A DNA stretch of 64,000 nt from Sphingomonas sp. 7/4-4 (GTDB lineage Bacteria > Pseudomonadota > Alphaproteobacteria > Sphingomonadales > Sphingomonadaceae): assembly GCF_027941955.1 (NCBI RefSeq), contig NZ_CP115960.1, forward strand, positions 1,550,001-1,614,000. The letters are read 5' to 3'. This document shows positions 28,410-36,845 of this stretch, in pieces; position 1 is the stretch's first letter; each line of letters starts with the position of its first letter. Both the position numbers and the translations under genes were made by a program. Under the pieces are notes generated by a model that saw nothing but the letters and a program-made list of their open reading frames with translations, was not told the DNA's origin and made no database searches.

Positions 28410-28645
28410 TGAATCAAGAACACCGCTGTGAATTTGCCCCGGCTAATCTTGTTCCTGATATTCGGCTCGGAGTCTATAACGCTAATGTCAGCAAGCTTCC
28501 CGACCAGCTATGCGTAGGTAATGTTTCCGCGCTAGCTCCGCTTCCAGGAGGCGCGTCACAGTATCCACCCGGTCCCTTTCTGCACAAGCATTGTCGGTCG
28601 CTGCGCGAGCGGTCCCCGCTTCGCGAGGGAGGAATTGGTTCGTCG
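28410..28645. other. Intergenic stretch, no feature recognised
   Basis: 236 bases between the orphan gene start and the DUF2218 stop. The left part is AT-richer like the orphan gene and probably holds its promoter. No RNA, repeat or open frame worth reporting was seen. Confidence 0.5.
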
Positions 28646-28967
28646 CTATTGCCAGTCGAACGCCAGCGGCGCTTCGCGGAACGCGAAGCGGTCGAGGTGG
28701 CGGGCCACTGCGCCTTTCAGCCCTTCGAGCTGCTCCTCGGACGACGCATCGATGCGCACCTCCAGCCCCGTCTCGGCGACGTTGAACGTCGCGACGGCGT
28801 CGCCCGGATGGTTCGCCCCGCGCGCGTCCCGGGGAAGATCACCGTCCCGTTCTCGGGGTGAACTCCACCTGGAGGTTGTGCGCCCAATGCTTGCACAATT
28901 GCTGGAGATATTTGCTCGGGCTCTCGGTCGGCACCAGTGCGGTTGCGCTCGAAGTCGTGATCGTCAT
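28646..28967 (-). CDS. DUF2218 protein (two frameshifts)
   Basis: The start at ATG 28967 gives MTITTSSATALVPTESPSKY, then LQQLCKHWAHNLQVEFTP. After a missing base at the G run 28855-28858 the frame reads ENGTVIFP, and after a second missing base near 28829-28834 it reads RDARGANHPGDAVATFNVAE to APLAFDWQ and TAG at 28646. The joined protein is about 107 residues, the DUF2218 length, with the conserved KHWxH start and the VxxHLxRFAFRE end. DUF2218 genes often sit next to iron/siderophore or PadR genes. It lies 64 bases downstream of the PadR gene and is likely controlled by it. Confidence 0.75.
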
Positions 28968-29031
28968 GTCCCGTTCCTTCCTGGCGGCGCCAGCCCCAGC
29001 CGGCGCCGCAGCATCTCCAGTCACGGCATTT

Positions 29032-29637
29032 TCAGAGCCGCTCGATCTTCCGGGCCGCCTCGTCGAGAATGTCGGCGACCTGGTGCAAGGTCTCGGGATC
29101 AACTTCCGAACCGCCAAGTCGCTCCTGCAACACGGCGCGCAAATTGCCCATCGCACGGCGAATCGGGCCGCCGCTGGTGCGGGCATGGTGTTCGCCGAGC
29201 TCGGCGAGCCGCTGGAACAGCGCCTCGACCTCTTCGGCCTTCTCCTTGAGCTCGGCGCTGCCGGCCTCGGTGATCGCGAACGCCTTGCGGGTGCCGTCGG
29301 CCTTGGCCTCGACCTGGCCCATGTCGTCGAGCAAAGTCAGCGTCGGGTAGATCACGCCCGGGCTCGGGGCATAGGCGCCGCCCGAACGCTCCTCGATCTC
29401 GCGGATCAGGTCATAGCCGTGGCGCGGCTGCTCCTCGATCAGCTTGAGCAGGATCAGCCGCAGCTCGCTCCCGTCGAACATCCGCCGCCCGCGGCCGCCT
29501 TCGCGGCCTGGGTGCATGCCCCAGACGCCGAACGCCCAGGGGCCGCCGCGTCCCCAGCCGCCGCCGCGCGGTCCGCCATGCCGGCCGCCGCAATCCTGGC
29601 CGCGCTCGCGGCGGCCGTGGTGAAATCCAAATCGCAT
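29032..29637 (-). CDS. PadR-family transcriptional regulator
   Basis: A 201-residue regulator. The first 50 residues are rich in Gly, His and Arg, possibly metal-responsive. The winged-helix PadR domain follows: LRLILLKLIEEQPRHGYDLI, REIEERSGG, SPGVIYPTLTLLDDMG. The C-terminal helices include HHARTSGGPIRRAMGNLRAV for dimerisation. The leader at 29673-29684 carries a perfect palindrome, consistent with autoregulation. Probably an operon with the DUF2218 gene. Confidence 0.9.
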   Translation of the reverse strand: MRFGFHHGRRERGQDCGGRHGGPRGGGWGRGGPWAFGVWGMHPGREGGRGRRMFDGSELRLILLKLIEEQPRHGYDLIREIEERSGGAYAPSPGVIYPTLTLLDDMGQVEAKADGTRKAFAITEAGSAELKEKAEEVEALFQRLAELGEHHARTSGGPIRRAMGNLRAVLQERLGGSEVDPETLHQVADILDEAARKIERL

Positions 29638-29672
29638 CTCAAATCCTTTTAGTAGCGAGTCGTGATGCGTCT

Positions 29673-29684
29673 AAGATATATCTT
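29673..29684. promoter_or_regulatory. Palindromic PadR operator candidate
   Basis: AAGATATATCTT is a perfect 12-bp palindrome 36 bases upstream of the padR start, in an AT-rich gap shared with the divergent rarA promoter. The ATAT-centred symmetry and position fit a PadR self-operator. Confidence 0.6.
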
Positions 29685-29763
29685 GAATGCATTTACGCAA
29701 GCCTCTTGCGGGTAATGTTCGTCACTTTTGTATCCGGGGGCCCGCGCGCCTATCTTGGCGGCG

Positions 29764-31087
29764 ATGCCCGACCTCTTCGCCACCGACGAACAAACCGCTC
29801 CCGCCGAAGCTCCCACCACGGGCCCGCTCGCCGATCGCCTGCGCCCCCAGCAGCTCGATCAGGTCGTCGGCCAGGAACATCTCACCGGCCCGGAAGGCGC
29901 GATCGGCCGCATGGTCGCCGCGGGCAAGCTCAGCTCGATCATCCTCTGGGGGCCGCCCGGCACCGGCAAGACCACGATCGCCCGCCTCCTCGCCGACGCG
30001 GTGGGCCTGCGCTTCGTCGCGATCTCGGCGGTGTTCTCGGGGGTAGCCGACCTCAAGAAGGTCTTCGCCGAAGCCCGCGAATATGCCCGCATGAGCCGCA
30101 AGACCTTGCTCTTCGTGGACGAGATCCACCGCTTCAATCGCGCCCAGCAGGACGGCTTCCTGCCTTATGTCGAGGACGGCACCGTCACGCTCGTCGGCGC
30201 CACCACCGAGAACCCGTCGTTCGAACTCAACGCCGCGTTGCTCAGCCGCGCGCAGGTCCTGATCCTCCACCGGCTCGACCACAAGGCGCTCTGCAAGCTG
30301 CTCGATCGCGCCGAGGAGATCGAGGAACGCCCCTCCCCTCACGCCCGAGGCCCGCGACGCGCTGGTCGCCAGCGCCGATGGCGACGGCCGCTTCCTGCTC
30401 AACCAGGCCGAGACGCTCTTTTCGGTCAGCTTCGAGGCGCCGCTCGATCCCGGCGCACTGGGCGATTTCCTCCAGCGCCGCGTCGCGGTCTACGACAAGG
30501 ACCGCGAGGGGCATTACAACCTCATCTCGGCGCTCCACAAATCGATCCGCGGCAGCGATCCGCAGGCCGCGCTTTACTATCTCGCGCGCATGCTCACCGC
30601 CGGCGAGGAACCGCTCTACGTGCTGCGCCGCCTCACCCGCGCCGCGGTCGAGGATATCGGCCTGGCCGACCCCAATGCGCTGGTCCAGTGCATCGCCGCG
30701 AAGGATACCTACGACTTTCTCGGCTCGCCGGAGGGCGAGCTGGCGATCGCGCAAGCGTGCCTCTATCTCGCCACCGCGCCCAAATCGAACGCAGCCTATG
30801 CCGCGCAAAAGGCGGCGTGGCGCTCGGCGAAGGAGACGGGCTCGCTGATGCCGCCGCAGAACATCCTCAACGCGCCCACCAAGCTGATGAAACAGATCGG
30901 CTACGGCAAGGGTTACACCTACGATCACGATGCCGAGGGCGGCTTTTCGGGCGACAATTACTGGCCCGACGAAATGGCGCCCCAGACCTTCTATAGCCCC
31001 ACTGATCGCGGCATGGAAAAGCGCATCGCCGAGCGCATGGCGTGGTGGAGCGAGATGCGCGAGAAGCGGCGTGATTCCGGCGAATGA
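29764..31087 (+). CDS. rarA: Replication-associated recombination protein RarA (MgsA) (one frameshift)
   Basis: A AAA+ clamp-loader-like ATPase acting at stalled replication forks. The start MPDLFATDEQ is at 29764. Walker A GPPGTGKTT spans 63-71, Walker B is LLFVDEIHRF (D119, E120), sensor-1 is TTENPSFELN, and the C-terminal tetramer domain includes MPPQNILNAPTKLMK. The frame shifts near 30330-30333 by one extra base (or two missing) inside a C/T-rich run, between EERP and LTPEARDALV. The repaired length is about 440 residues, as expected. The stop overlaps the next gene as ATGA. Confidence 0.93.
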
Positions 31088-31317
31088 AGACGGTCTTTCT
31101 GCTTTGGCATTCGCGGGAGCTCGGCGATGGCGAGACGGACGATAAACTGGTTGGCGTCTATGGCAGCCAAGCCGAGGCTGAGGCGGCAGCCACGCGCAAG
31201 CTCGCGTTTCCCGGCTTTCGAGAGCATCCTGATGGGTTCGTCATAGACCGATACGAGCTGAACAAGGATGCCTGGAGCGAAGGATTCGGCGTCGAGCAGG
31301 AGCAGCGCGATGGATGA
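31084..31317 (+). CDS. DUF7336-like small protein
   Basis: A 77-residue protein, TVFLLWHSRELGDGETDDKL then VGVYGSQAEAEAA and FPGFREHPDGFVIDRYELN-KDAWSEGF, matching the small DUF7336 family pattern. The start overlaps the rarA stop (ATGA) and the end overlaps the next gene by 8 bases, so it is translationally linked to both. The function is unknown. Confidence 0.75.
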   Translation: MKTVFLLWHSRELGDGETDDKLVGVYGSQAEAEAAATRKLAFPGFREHPDGFVIDRYELNKDAWSEGFGVEQEQRDG

Positions 31318-31657
31318 TTGGGAAGGCGCCTGCGCCTTCGCCCGCACGCTGCCCGATGTCGAAATGGCGTCGTGGTGGGGCACGCTTTGCCCCAAGATCA
31401 ACGGCAAGGGCTTCCTGTCGCCCGGCCGTGAGAAAGGCAGCTTCGCGCTGATGGTCGCGACGCCGGAAAAGGAGATCCTGTTCGAAACCGATCCGGACAC
31501 CTTCTGGCAGACCGATCACTATGCCAATTACCCCATGCTCCTCGTCCGCTACGGCACCGACAGCCGCGAACGCGTCGAGCTCTACATCCAGCGCGCCTGG
31601 TGGGATCGCGCGAAGAAACCGCAGCGGATCGCCGCGGGAATGGCGGAGCGACCGTGA
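31310..31657 (+). CDS. MmcQ/YjbR family protein, copy 1
   Basis: A 115-residue protein of the MmcQ/YjbR (DUF419) fold, a double-wing domain sometimes called DNA-binding. The start is ATG at 31310. It contains WWGTLCPKINGKGFLS, FETDPDTFWQTDHYANYPML and the end motif RAWWDRAKKPQRIAAGMAE. The next gene repeats these motifs. The stop overlaps the GTG of copy 2 (GTGA). Confidence 0.85.
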   Translation: MDDWEGACAFARTLPDVEMASWWGTLCPKINGKGFLSPGREKGSFALMVATPEKEILFETDPDTFWQTDHYANYPMLLVRYGTDSRERVELYIQRAWWDRAKKPQRIAAGMAERP

Positions 31658-32006
31658 GCTTCGGCTGGGAAGAAGCGGTCGCCTATGCGCTCGGCTTTCC
31701 GGGCGTGACGATGGGCGCCGGCGCCAAAGGTTCAGTCTCGCCGCAAATCCGCGGCCGTCAGATCGTCTCGCAGGGGCGTGCAACCGGCACCTACGTCCTT
31801 CGCGCACCCGTGAGGAGATCGAGATACTCAAGGAGACCGATCCGGGAACCTTCTGGCAGACGCCGCAATATCAGGGCTGGCCGACCGTGCTGGTCAACGC
31901 CGCAAGCGCGGAGCCCGATCGAATGAAGCTGCTGATCGCGCGGGCATGGTGGGATCGGGCGAGCGGAGCGCAGCGCACCGCGGCGGGAATGGAAGCGCGC
32001 CCCTGA
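31654..32006 (+). CDS. MmcQ/YjbR family protein, copy 2 (one frameshift)
   Basis: A tandem paralogue of the preceding gene, about 117 residues when repaired. It starts VSFGWEEAVAYALGFPGVTM at GTG 31654. After a missing base at CCC 31807-31809 it continues EEIEILKETDPGTFWQTPQY and ends RAWWDRASGAQRTAAGMEA. Shared ETDPxTFWQT and RAWWDRA blocks show duplication. The stop overlaps the next gene as CTGA. Confidence 0.75.
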
Positions 32007-32862
32007 ACTTCACCGATTTCATCGCGATCGACTGGTCAGGGCAAGCGGTCGAGCACCCCAAGGGGCTGGCCGTCGCACATGCCCGCGCGGGCACCGCAGC
32101 GCCCCAGCTGATCGACCGGCGCTGGTCGCGGCAGGACATCCTCGAATGGCTCGAACAGCTCGCCGCCGCCGGCACCCGGGCGTTGATCGGCCTCGATCTC
32201 TCCCCGCTTTCCCCTTCCAGGACGAAGGCGCCTATTTCCCCGGCTGGGATGCGTCGCCGCCGGACGGTCCCGCGCTCTGGAAGCTGGTCGACGATCTGAG
32301 CGCCGGCGATCCGCATCTCGCTGCGACCAGCTTCGTCGGCCACGCGCCCGCGCGCCGCCATTTCCGCCAGCGCGGCGACTGCGGGGACCTGTTTCCGCCC
32401 GGCCGCGGGCGCTTCCGGGTGTGCGAGCATGGGCAGGAAGCGATGCGGCTCTCGCCTTATAGCTGCTTCAACCTCGTCGGGGCGAGCCAGGTCGGCAAAT
32501 CGAGCCTGACGGGCATGCGCGTGCTCCACCGTCTGCGCGGCAAGCTCGGTCTATGGCCGTTCGTGCCCCTGCCCGAAAGCGGCCCGGTGCTCGTCGAAAT
32601 CTACACCTCCCTAGCCGCCCGTCTCGCCGGAATGCGCAAGGGCATTTCCAAGATCCGCGACGCCGAAACGCTCGACGCGATGCTCGCCGCGTTCGGATCC
32701 CAGCCGCACGCCCCGCTTGCCCGTTATGACGACCACGCCACCGACGCGATCCTCTCCGCCGCATGGCTTCGCGTCGCCGCGTCGCAGCCCGAACTTTGGG
32801 CCCCGACAGGCCTGACGCCCGATCTGGCACGAACGGAGGGCTGGACCTTCGGCGTTCCCTGA
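32003..32862 (+). CDS. DUF429-like (RNase H-fold) protein (one frameshift)
   Basis: About 286 residues. The first recognisable stretch is FTDFIAIDWSGQAVEHPKGL. Later acidic positions (GLDLS, VEIYTSLAAR, YDDHATDAILSAAWLR) fit the RNase H-like DUF429 pattern. One base is missing at CCCC 32202-32205 (LSPAFPFQDEGAYFPGW). A CTG at 32003, overlapping the previous stop as CTGA, is the only start near the conserved N-terminus; no ATG, GTG or TTG fits. A P-loop-like GASQVGKS is present but in a position that makes ATP binding doubtful. The family assignment is tentative. Confidence 0.65.
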
Positions 32863-32879
32863 CGCATGGAAACGCACGC

Positions 32880-32955
32880 GCCGGGTTAGCTCAGCTGGTA
32901 GAGCAGCGGTTTTGTAAACCGAAGGTCGCGGGTTCGATTCCTGCACTCGGCACCA
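32880..32955 (+). tRNA. tRNA-Thr (anticodon TGT)
   Basis: A 76-base cloverleaf. The acceptor arms GCCGGGT (32880-32886) and ACTCGGC (32945-32951) pair with one G-T wobble. The D arm is GCTC..GAGC, the anticodon loop TTTGTAA reads TGT, the T loop is TTCGATT, and the CCA end is encoded (32953-32955). A polysaccharide-use gene cluster begins just after it. Confidence 0.97.
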
Positions 32956-32992
32956 TCTTTCCGCGCAGGCCTGACCGCCTCGGTCGCCCGGC

Positions 32993-35764
32993 CTAGAACC
33001 GGGCGCGCACTCCCGCATAGAAACGGCGCCCATAGGTTTCGATGATCGTGCGGCGGTAGATGCTGTTCGCATTCTCCGCGCGCACTGCGTTGGTCAGGTT
33101 CACGCCCTCGAAGAACAGCGAGAAATTCTGGTTGAGGTTCACCCCTGCCGATGCGTCCACCTGGCCGAAAGCCTCGCCGAATTCGGGATTGTTGCCCCGC
33201 CCGCGCGAGGTGATCAGATATTTCGAGCGCCAGTTGTACGAGACGCGGGCGCTGAACACGCTGTCCTCGTAAAAGCCCGACAGATTGTAGCTGTGCCGCG
33301 AAAGCCCCGGGAAGGTCAGCGCCGAGCCGGTAAAGACGTCGCGATCGGCGTAGCCCGAGTCCTTCGAATAGGTGTAGTTCGCGATCACGCCGAGATTGCC
33401 GAGCGCGCCGGGCAGGAAATCTAGGACATATTGCCCGCCGACCTCGGCGCCGTTGATCGTCACCTTGCTCGTGCCGTTGACCGGGACCGTCACCGTATAG
33501 GTCACGCCGGTGGTCGGCTCGACATAGGCCTCGCTGCCGTTCTGGATGAACGAGCCGATCTCCTTGCGGAACAGGGTCGCCGAGATATAGCCGGTGCGAT
33601 TGGGATAATATTCGATCCCGAAGTCATATTGCCGCGCGCGATAGGGCTCGAGGCCCGGATTGCCGCGCGAGCCGGTGAGGCCCACGGCGTCGAGCGCGAA
33701 GCGCGGCGCGAGCTGCGCCGGCGACGGGCGGGCGAGCACCTCGGTCGCCGTCGCGCGCAGCTGGAGCCGGCCGGGGATCAGCTCGGCCTTGAGGTTCAGC
33801 GAGGGCAGGAATTCGGTGTAATGCCCCTCGAACGACACCGGCGTCACGGTCCCGGCGCGGACCTGGAAGCCGTCCGAGGTGGTCCGCGTGTCGACCACGC
33901 GCAGGCCCGCCACGCCGGTCACCCGGATATCGCCGCCGAACGCGAACGCGGCCTGGCCGTAGCCGGCGAGATTGTCGTCCTTCACTTCCCAGGTGTCGAG
34001 CGGCACCGGATTGCCGAAGGGATCGGGGATGCCGACTGCATCGGCGACGTCCATGCCGAGATTGAGCCAGCGCCGGATGCCGCCGTCATAACCAAGATTG
34101 CCGTTACCGAAGAAGTCGTGGTCGCCCAGCGTCGCATTGGCGTCGATCAGATCGCGGATCTGCTGGGTGAGCTGCGCCGCGGGAACCGTCGAGACGGTGA
34201 CGTTCGAGCTGACGCCGGTGGCATAGCTGTTGGTGATCGTGGTCCCGTTATACCCGTTCAGCGTGACTGAGCGGTCGAAATAACGGCTGTCCGCCGTCAG
34301 CACGCGCTTCTGGATGCCGGCCTTGAGCGACGTGAAGAACCCGCCATCGGGCTTGAACTCTGCGTCCAGCCGGCCGTCATATTCCTCCTGATCGTTGTAG
34401 CGCGGCCGGCGCAGCACGATCAGCTGGTTGAGGCCCTGCGACGTGGTCTGGTCGATCGGCAAAGTGATGTTGGGCGCCTGCTGGTCGTTGTCATAGTCGA
34501 TCGTCAGCGACGAAATGCCGAGCGCCGCGGCGGTCGCGTTGATCTCGTTGTTATACGCACGCGACTTGGCATAGCCGCCGCGCGCCTGCAGCGTCAGCCG
34601 GCCGATCGTCCAGTCGAACCCGGCCTGGCCGTTGAAGGTGTTGCGATCCTGCGTGCCGAGGATGTTGCGGTAGCTGACAGCGAGCCCGTTCGGCGCCGCG
34701 AGCGCGCCGATGAAGCTTACGCTGGTCGCCGTGTCGTCGGGCCCGATCGTTGTGCGCGTCCGGTCGACGCCGCCATCGACGACATTCTGCACCGTGTTGA
34801 GCTGCAGGAACTGACTGTCGAGCGTCATCCGCGACTTGGTGTAGGTGCCCTCGATGAAGGCGCGGAAGTCGGTGTCGGGGCGCCATTCGAAGACACCGCT
34901 GATCGCGCCGCGCTTGGTCGACTCCCGGTTGATCACCGGGCGCGGAATGTCCGGATAAAAGTCGCCGCTGCCGTCGCCGTTGAGGTCGAGCGCCTGCACG
35001 CCTGCGGTCGCGGGATCGCGGTCGATCTGGCGCCAGCCGGTGGTGCGCATCTGATCGTACCACAGGCTGCGCTGCTCGTAGGTTGCCGAGACAAGGATGC
35101 CCATCGTGTCGTTGTTGAACAGCGTGCTGCCGATCAGCGCAAACTTGGGATCGATCTTGTCGGCGAGCGTGCTGTAAATGCCCTGCACCGATCCGGCGAT
35201 GAACGGCTTCTTGCTGTCGAACGGACGACGCGTGATGACGCGGACCGTGCCGCCCAGCCCGCCTTCGGTCATGTCCGGCGTGGCGGATTTCACCACCTCG
35301 ACGCGCGACACGAACTCGACCGGCAAGTCGCGGAACTCGACTGCGCGCCCGCTGCCGACCACCGTCGAGAGCGCGGTCTGGCCGTTGATCTCGACCCGGT
35401 TGAGCGACGGATCCGCGCCGCGGATCGACACGCTCTGCCCTTCGCCCGCCGCGCGCGTGATCTGCACGCCGGTCACGCGCTGGAGCGCCTCGCCGATATT
35501 CTTGTCCGGGAACTTGCCGATGTCCTCGGCCGAGATCGCATCGACCACCTGCGCCGAGTTGCGCTTGACGCTCTGCGCGTCGGCAAGGCTCTGGCGGATG
35601 CCGGTGACGACGATTTCGGCGCCCTCGTCCTGCGCCGCGGGTTCAGGGTCGGGTGCCGGCGTCTGCTCCGCGGTCTGGCCGTAAACCGTTGTCGAGAAAG
35701 CCAATGCCCAGGTCAGCGCGGCAGTGCCCGCCATAGAGCGAGTCGAACAACGAAACCTCATCAC
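32993..35764 (-). CDS. TonB-dependent receptor 1
   Basis: A 923-residue outer-membrane receptor. The signal peptide ends near VYGQ. The TonB box is EIVVTGIRQSL at about 49-59. The plug has EDIGKFPDKNIGEALQRVTG, SIRGADPSLNRVEINGQTAL and TPDMTEGGLGGTVRVITRRP. The barrel ends with the sorting signature FYAGVRARF. The sequence class is the large sphingomonad/Caulobacter group that imports oligosaccharides. Being in a uronate cluster, it likely imports uronate-containing oligomers. Its leader carries a palindrome resembling that of receptor 2. Confidence 0.94.
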   Translation of the reverse strand: MMRFRCSTRSMAGTAALTWALAFSTTVYGQTAEQTPAPDPEPAAQDEGAEIVVTGIRQSLADAQSVKRNSAQVVDAISAEDIGKFPDKNIGEALQRVTGVQITRAAGEGQSVSIRGADPSLNRVEINGQTALSTVVGSGRAVEFRDLPVEFVSRVEVVKSATPDMTEGGLGGTVRVITRRPFDSKKPFIAGSVQGIYSTLADKIDPKFALIGSTLFNNDTMGILVSATYEQRSLWYDQMRTTGWRQIDRDPATAGVQALDLNGDGSGDFYPDIPRPVINRESTKRGAISGVFEWRPDTDFRAFIEGTYTKSRMTLDSQFLQLNTVQNVVDGGVDRTRTTIGPDDTATSVSFIGALAAPNGLAVSYRNILGTQDRNTFNGQAGFDWTIGRLTLQARGGYAKSRAYNNEINATAAALGISSLTIDYDNDQQAPNITLPIDQTTSQGLNQLIVLRRPRYNDQEEYDGRLDAEFKPDGGFFTSLKAGIQKRVLTADSRYFDRSVTLNGYNGTTITNSYATGVSSNVTVSTVPAAQLTQQIRDLIDANATLGDHDFFGNGNLGYDGGIRRWLNLGMDVADAVGIPDPFGNPVPLDTWEVKDDNLAGYGQAAFAFGGDIRVTGVAGLRVVDTRTTSDGFQVRAGTVTPVSFEGHYTEFLPSLNLKAELIPGRLQLRATATEVLARPSPAQLAPRFALDAVGLTGSRGNPGLEPYRARQYDFGIEYYPNRTGYISATLFRKEIGSFIQNGSEAYVEPTTGVTYTVTVPVNGTSKVTINGAEVGGQYVLDFLPGALGNLGVIANYTYSKDSGYADRDVFTGSALTFPGLSRHSYNLSGFYEDSVFSARVSYNWRSKYLITSRGRGNNPEFGEAFGQVDASAGVNLNQNFSLFFEGVNLTNAVRAENANSIYRRTIIETYGRRFYAGVRARF

Positions 35765-35795
35765 CTCTCCTCCCGCGCGCCTGCATGTAAGCAGT

Positions 35796-35808
35796 GTCGT
35801 CAGACAAC
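35796..35808. promoter_or_regulatory. GntR-type operator candidate upstream of receptor 1
   Basis: GTCGTCAGACAAC is an imperfect palindrome (arms GTCGTC and GACAAC around A) 32 bases before the receptor start. It matches 9 of 13 positions with ATTGCCAGACAAT at 41119-41131 before receptor 2. The shared layout suggests control by the same FCD-type GntR regulator. Confidence 0.45.
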
Positions 35809-35987
35809 GGCACTCGCCGTCGGGAGGCAGAACTACATCATATGGGACGCATAGACAATATTTGGCACCGTACTTACGTGTCCGGCCACCGCGAAATAGC
35901 GGCGCATCGGCTCGATTCCTGTGGGGTTACGCTCGTCCTGCCCGACTTGCGGCGGTACGCCGGACGACAGCTAATGGGCGCGGCGCG

Positions 35988-36845
35988 TCACCGCAGCTGG
36001 CATATGTCGAGAACGTCCATGTCGTTATAGTCGAGGTTCTCGCCGGCCATCGCCCAGATGAAGGCGTAGTTGCTGGTTCCCGCGCCCATATGGATCGACC
36101 AGGGCGGCGAGATGACGACCTCTTCGTTCTTCATCACGATGTGCCGCAGATCGTCCGGCTGCCCCATATAGTGGAAGACGCAATTGTCCCCATCGAGGTC
36201 GAAATACAGATAGATCTCGGAGCGTCGCTCATGAACGTGCGGGGGCATGGTGTTCCAGACGCTGCCGGGCTCGAGCCGGGTCAGGCCCAGGCACAGCGAG
36301 GCGCTCTGGCAGGTGTGCGGCAGGATCAGCTGATAGATGGTCCGCTCGTTGGATGCCTCGAGACTGCCCCGCTGCAGCGGCTCGATATCGGCGGCAGTGA
36401 TCTTGCGGAGCGGAAAGGCGGCGTGCGCCGGCACCGACAGGAGATAGAAGCGCGCGCCATCGCCGGAGAAGGTGACGTCACGCGATCCCATCGGCACATA
36501 CAACGCTTCGTACTTCGCCAGGCGAACGGGCTCGCCGTCGACTTCGACCAGGCCGTCGCCATTGCCGATATTGACCACGCCCAGCTCCCGCCGTTCCAGC
36601 AATGGGTGTCCGGCGGCGCTCTCAGGCTCGCTCTGGTCCGGAAGACGAAGCACGCCCCCGGCCGGAACGGCACTCCCGATCACGAACCGCTCACCGTGCG
36701 AATAGGTCAGCACGATCTCGCCTGCGCGGAAGAGACCGGTCACCAGATGGCGATCGCGCAGATCCTCGTTCGAAGCGCCATGCATCATGTGCGGATGGGC
36801 GGCGTAGAAGGTCTTCTCGTACAGGGTCGCTTCTCCGGCCGTCAC
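35988..36845 (-). CDS. kduI: 5-Dehydro-4-deoxy-D-glucuronate isomerase, copy 1
   Basis: KduI isomerises the 4-deoxy-hexosulose uronate released from unsaturated uronides to 3-deoxy-D-glycero-2,5-hexodiulosonate. The 285-residue cupin has the metal ligands in [15 protein letters not shown] (two His and a Glu) and a third His in [11 protein letters not shown]. It ends [20 protein letters not shown], the KduI terminus. GTG at 36845 overlaps the GH105 stop (GTGA). A second copy lies at 54732-55570. Confidence 0.95.
   Translation of the reverse strand: MTAGEATLYEKTFYAAHPHMMHGASNEDLRDRHLVTGLFRAGEIVLTYSHGERFVIGSAVPAGGVLRLPDQSEPESAAGHPLLERRELGVVNIGNGDGLVEVDGEPVRLAKYEALYVPMGSRDVTFSGDGARFYLLSVPAHAAFPLRKITAADIEPLQRGSLEASNERTIYQLILPHTCQSASLCLGLTRLEPGSVWNTMPPHVHERRSEIYLYFDLDGDNCVFHYMGQPDDLRHIVMKNEEVVISPPWSIHMGAGTSNYAFIWAMAGENLDYNDMDVLDICQLR

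Noticed and set aside
32485-32520. Walker A-like GASQVGKS in the DUF429-like protein as evidence of an ATPase
   Set aside because: No Walker B or P-loop fold around it; the context is a helical segment of an RNase H-like protein, so probably chance.
32763-32996. Short frame reading GLAQLVEQRFCKPKVAGSIPAL
   Set aside because: This is the translated tRNA-Thr gene, a well-known false protein.
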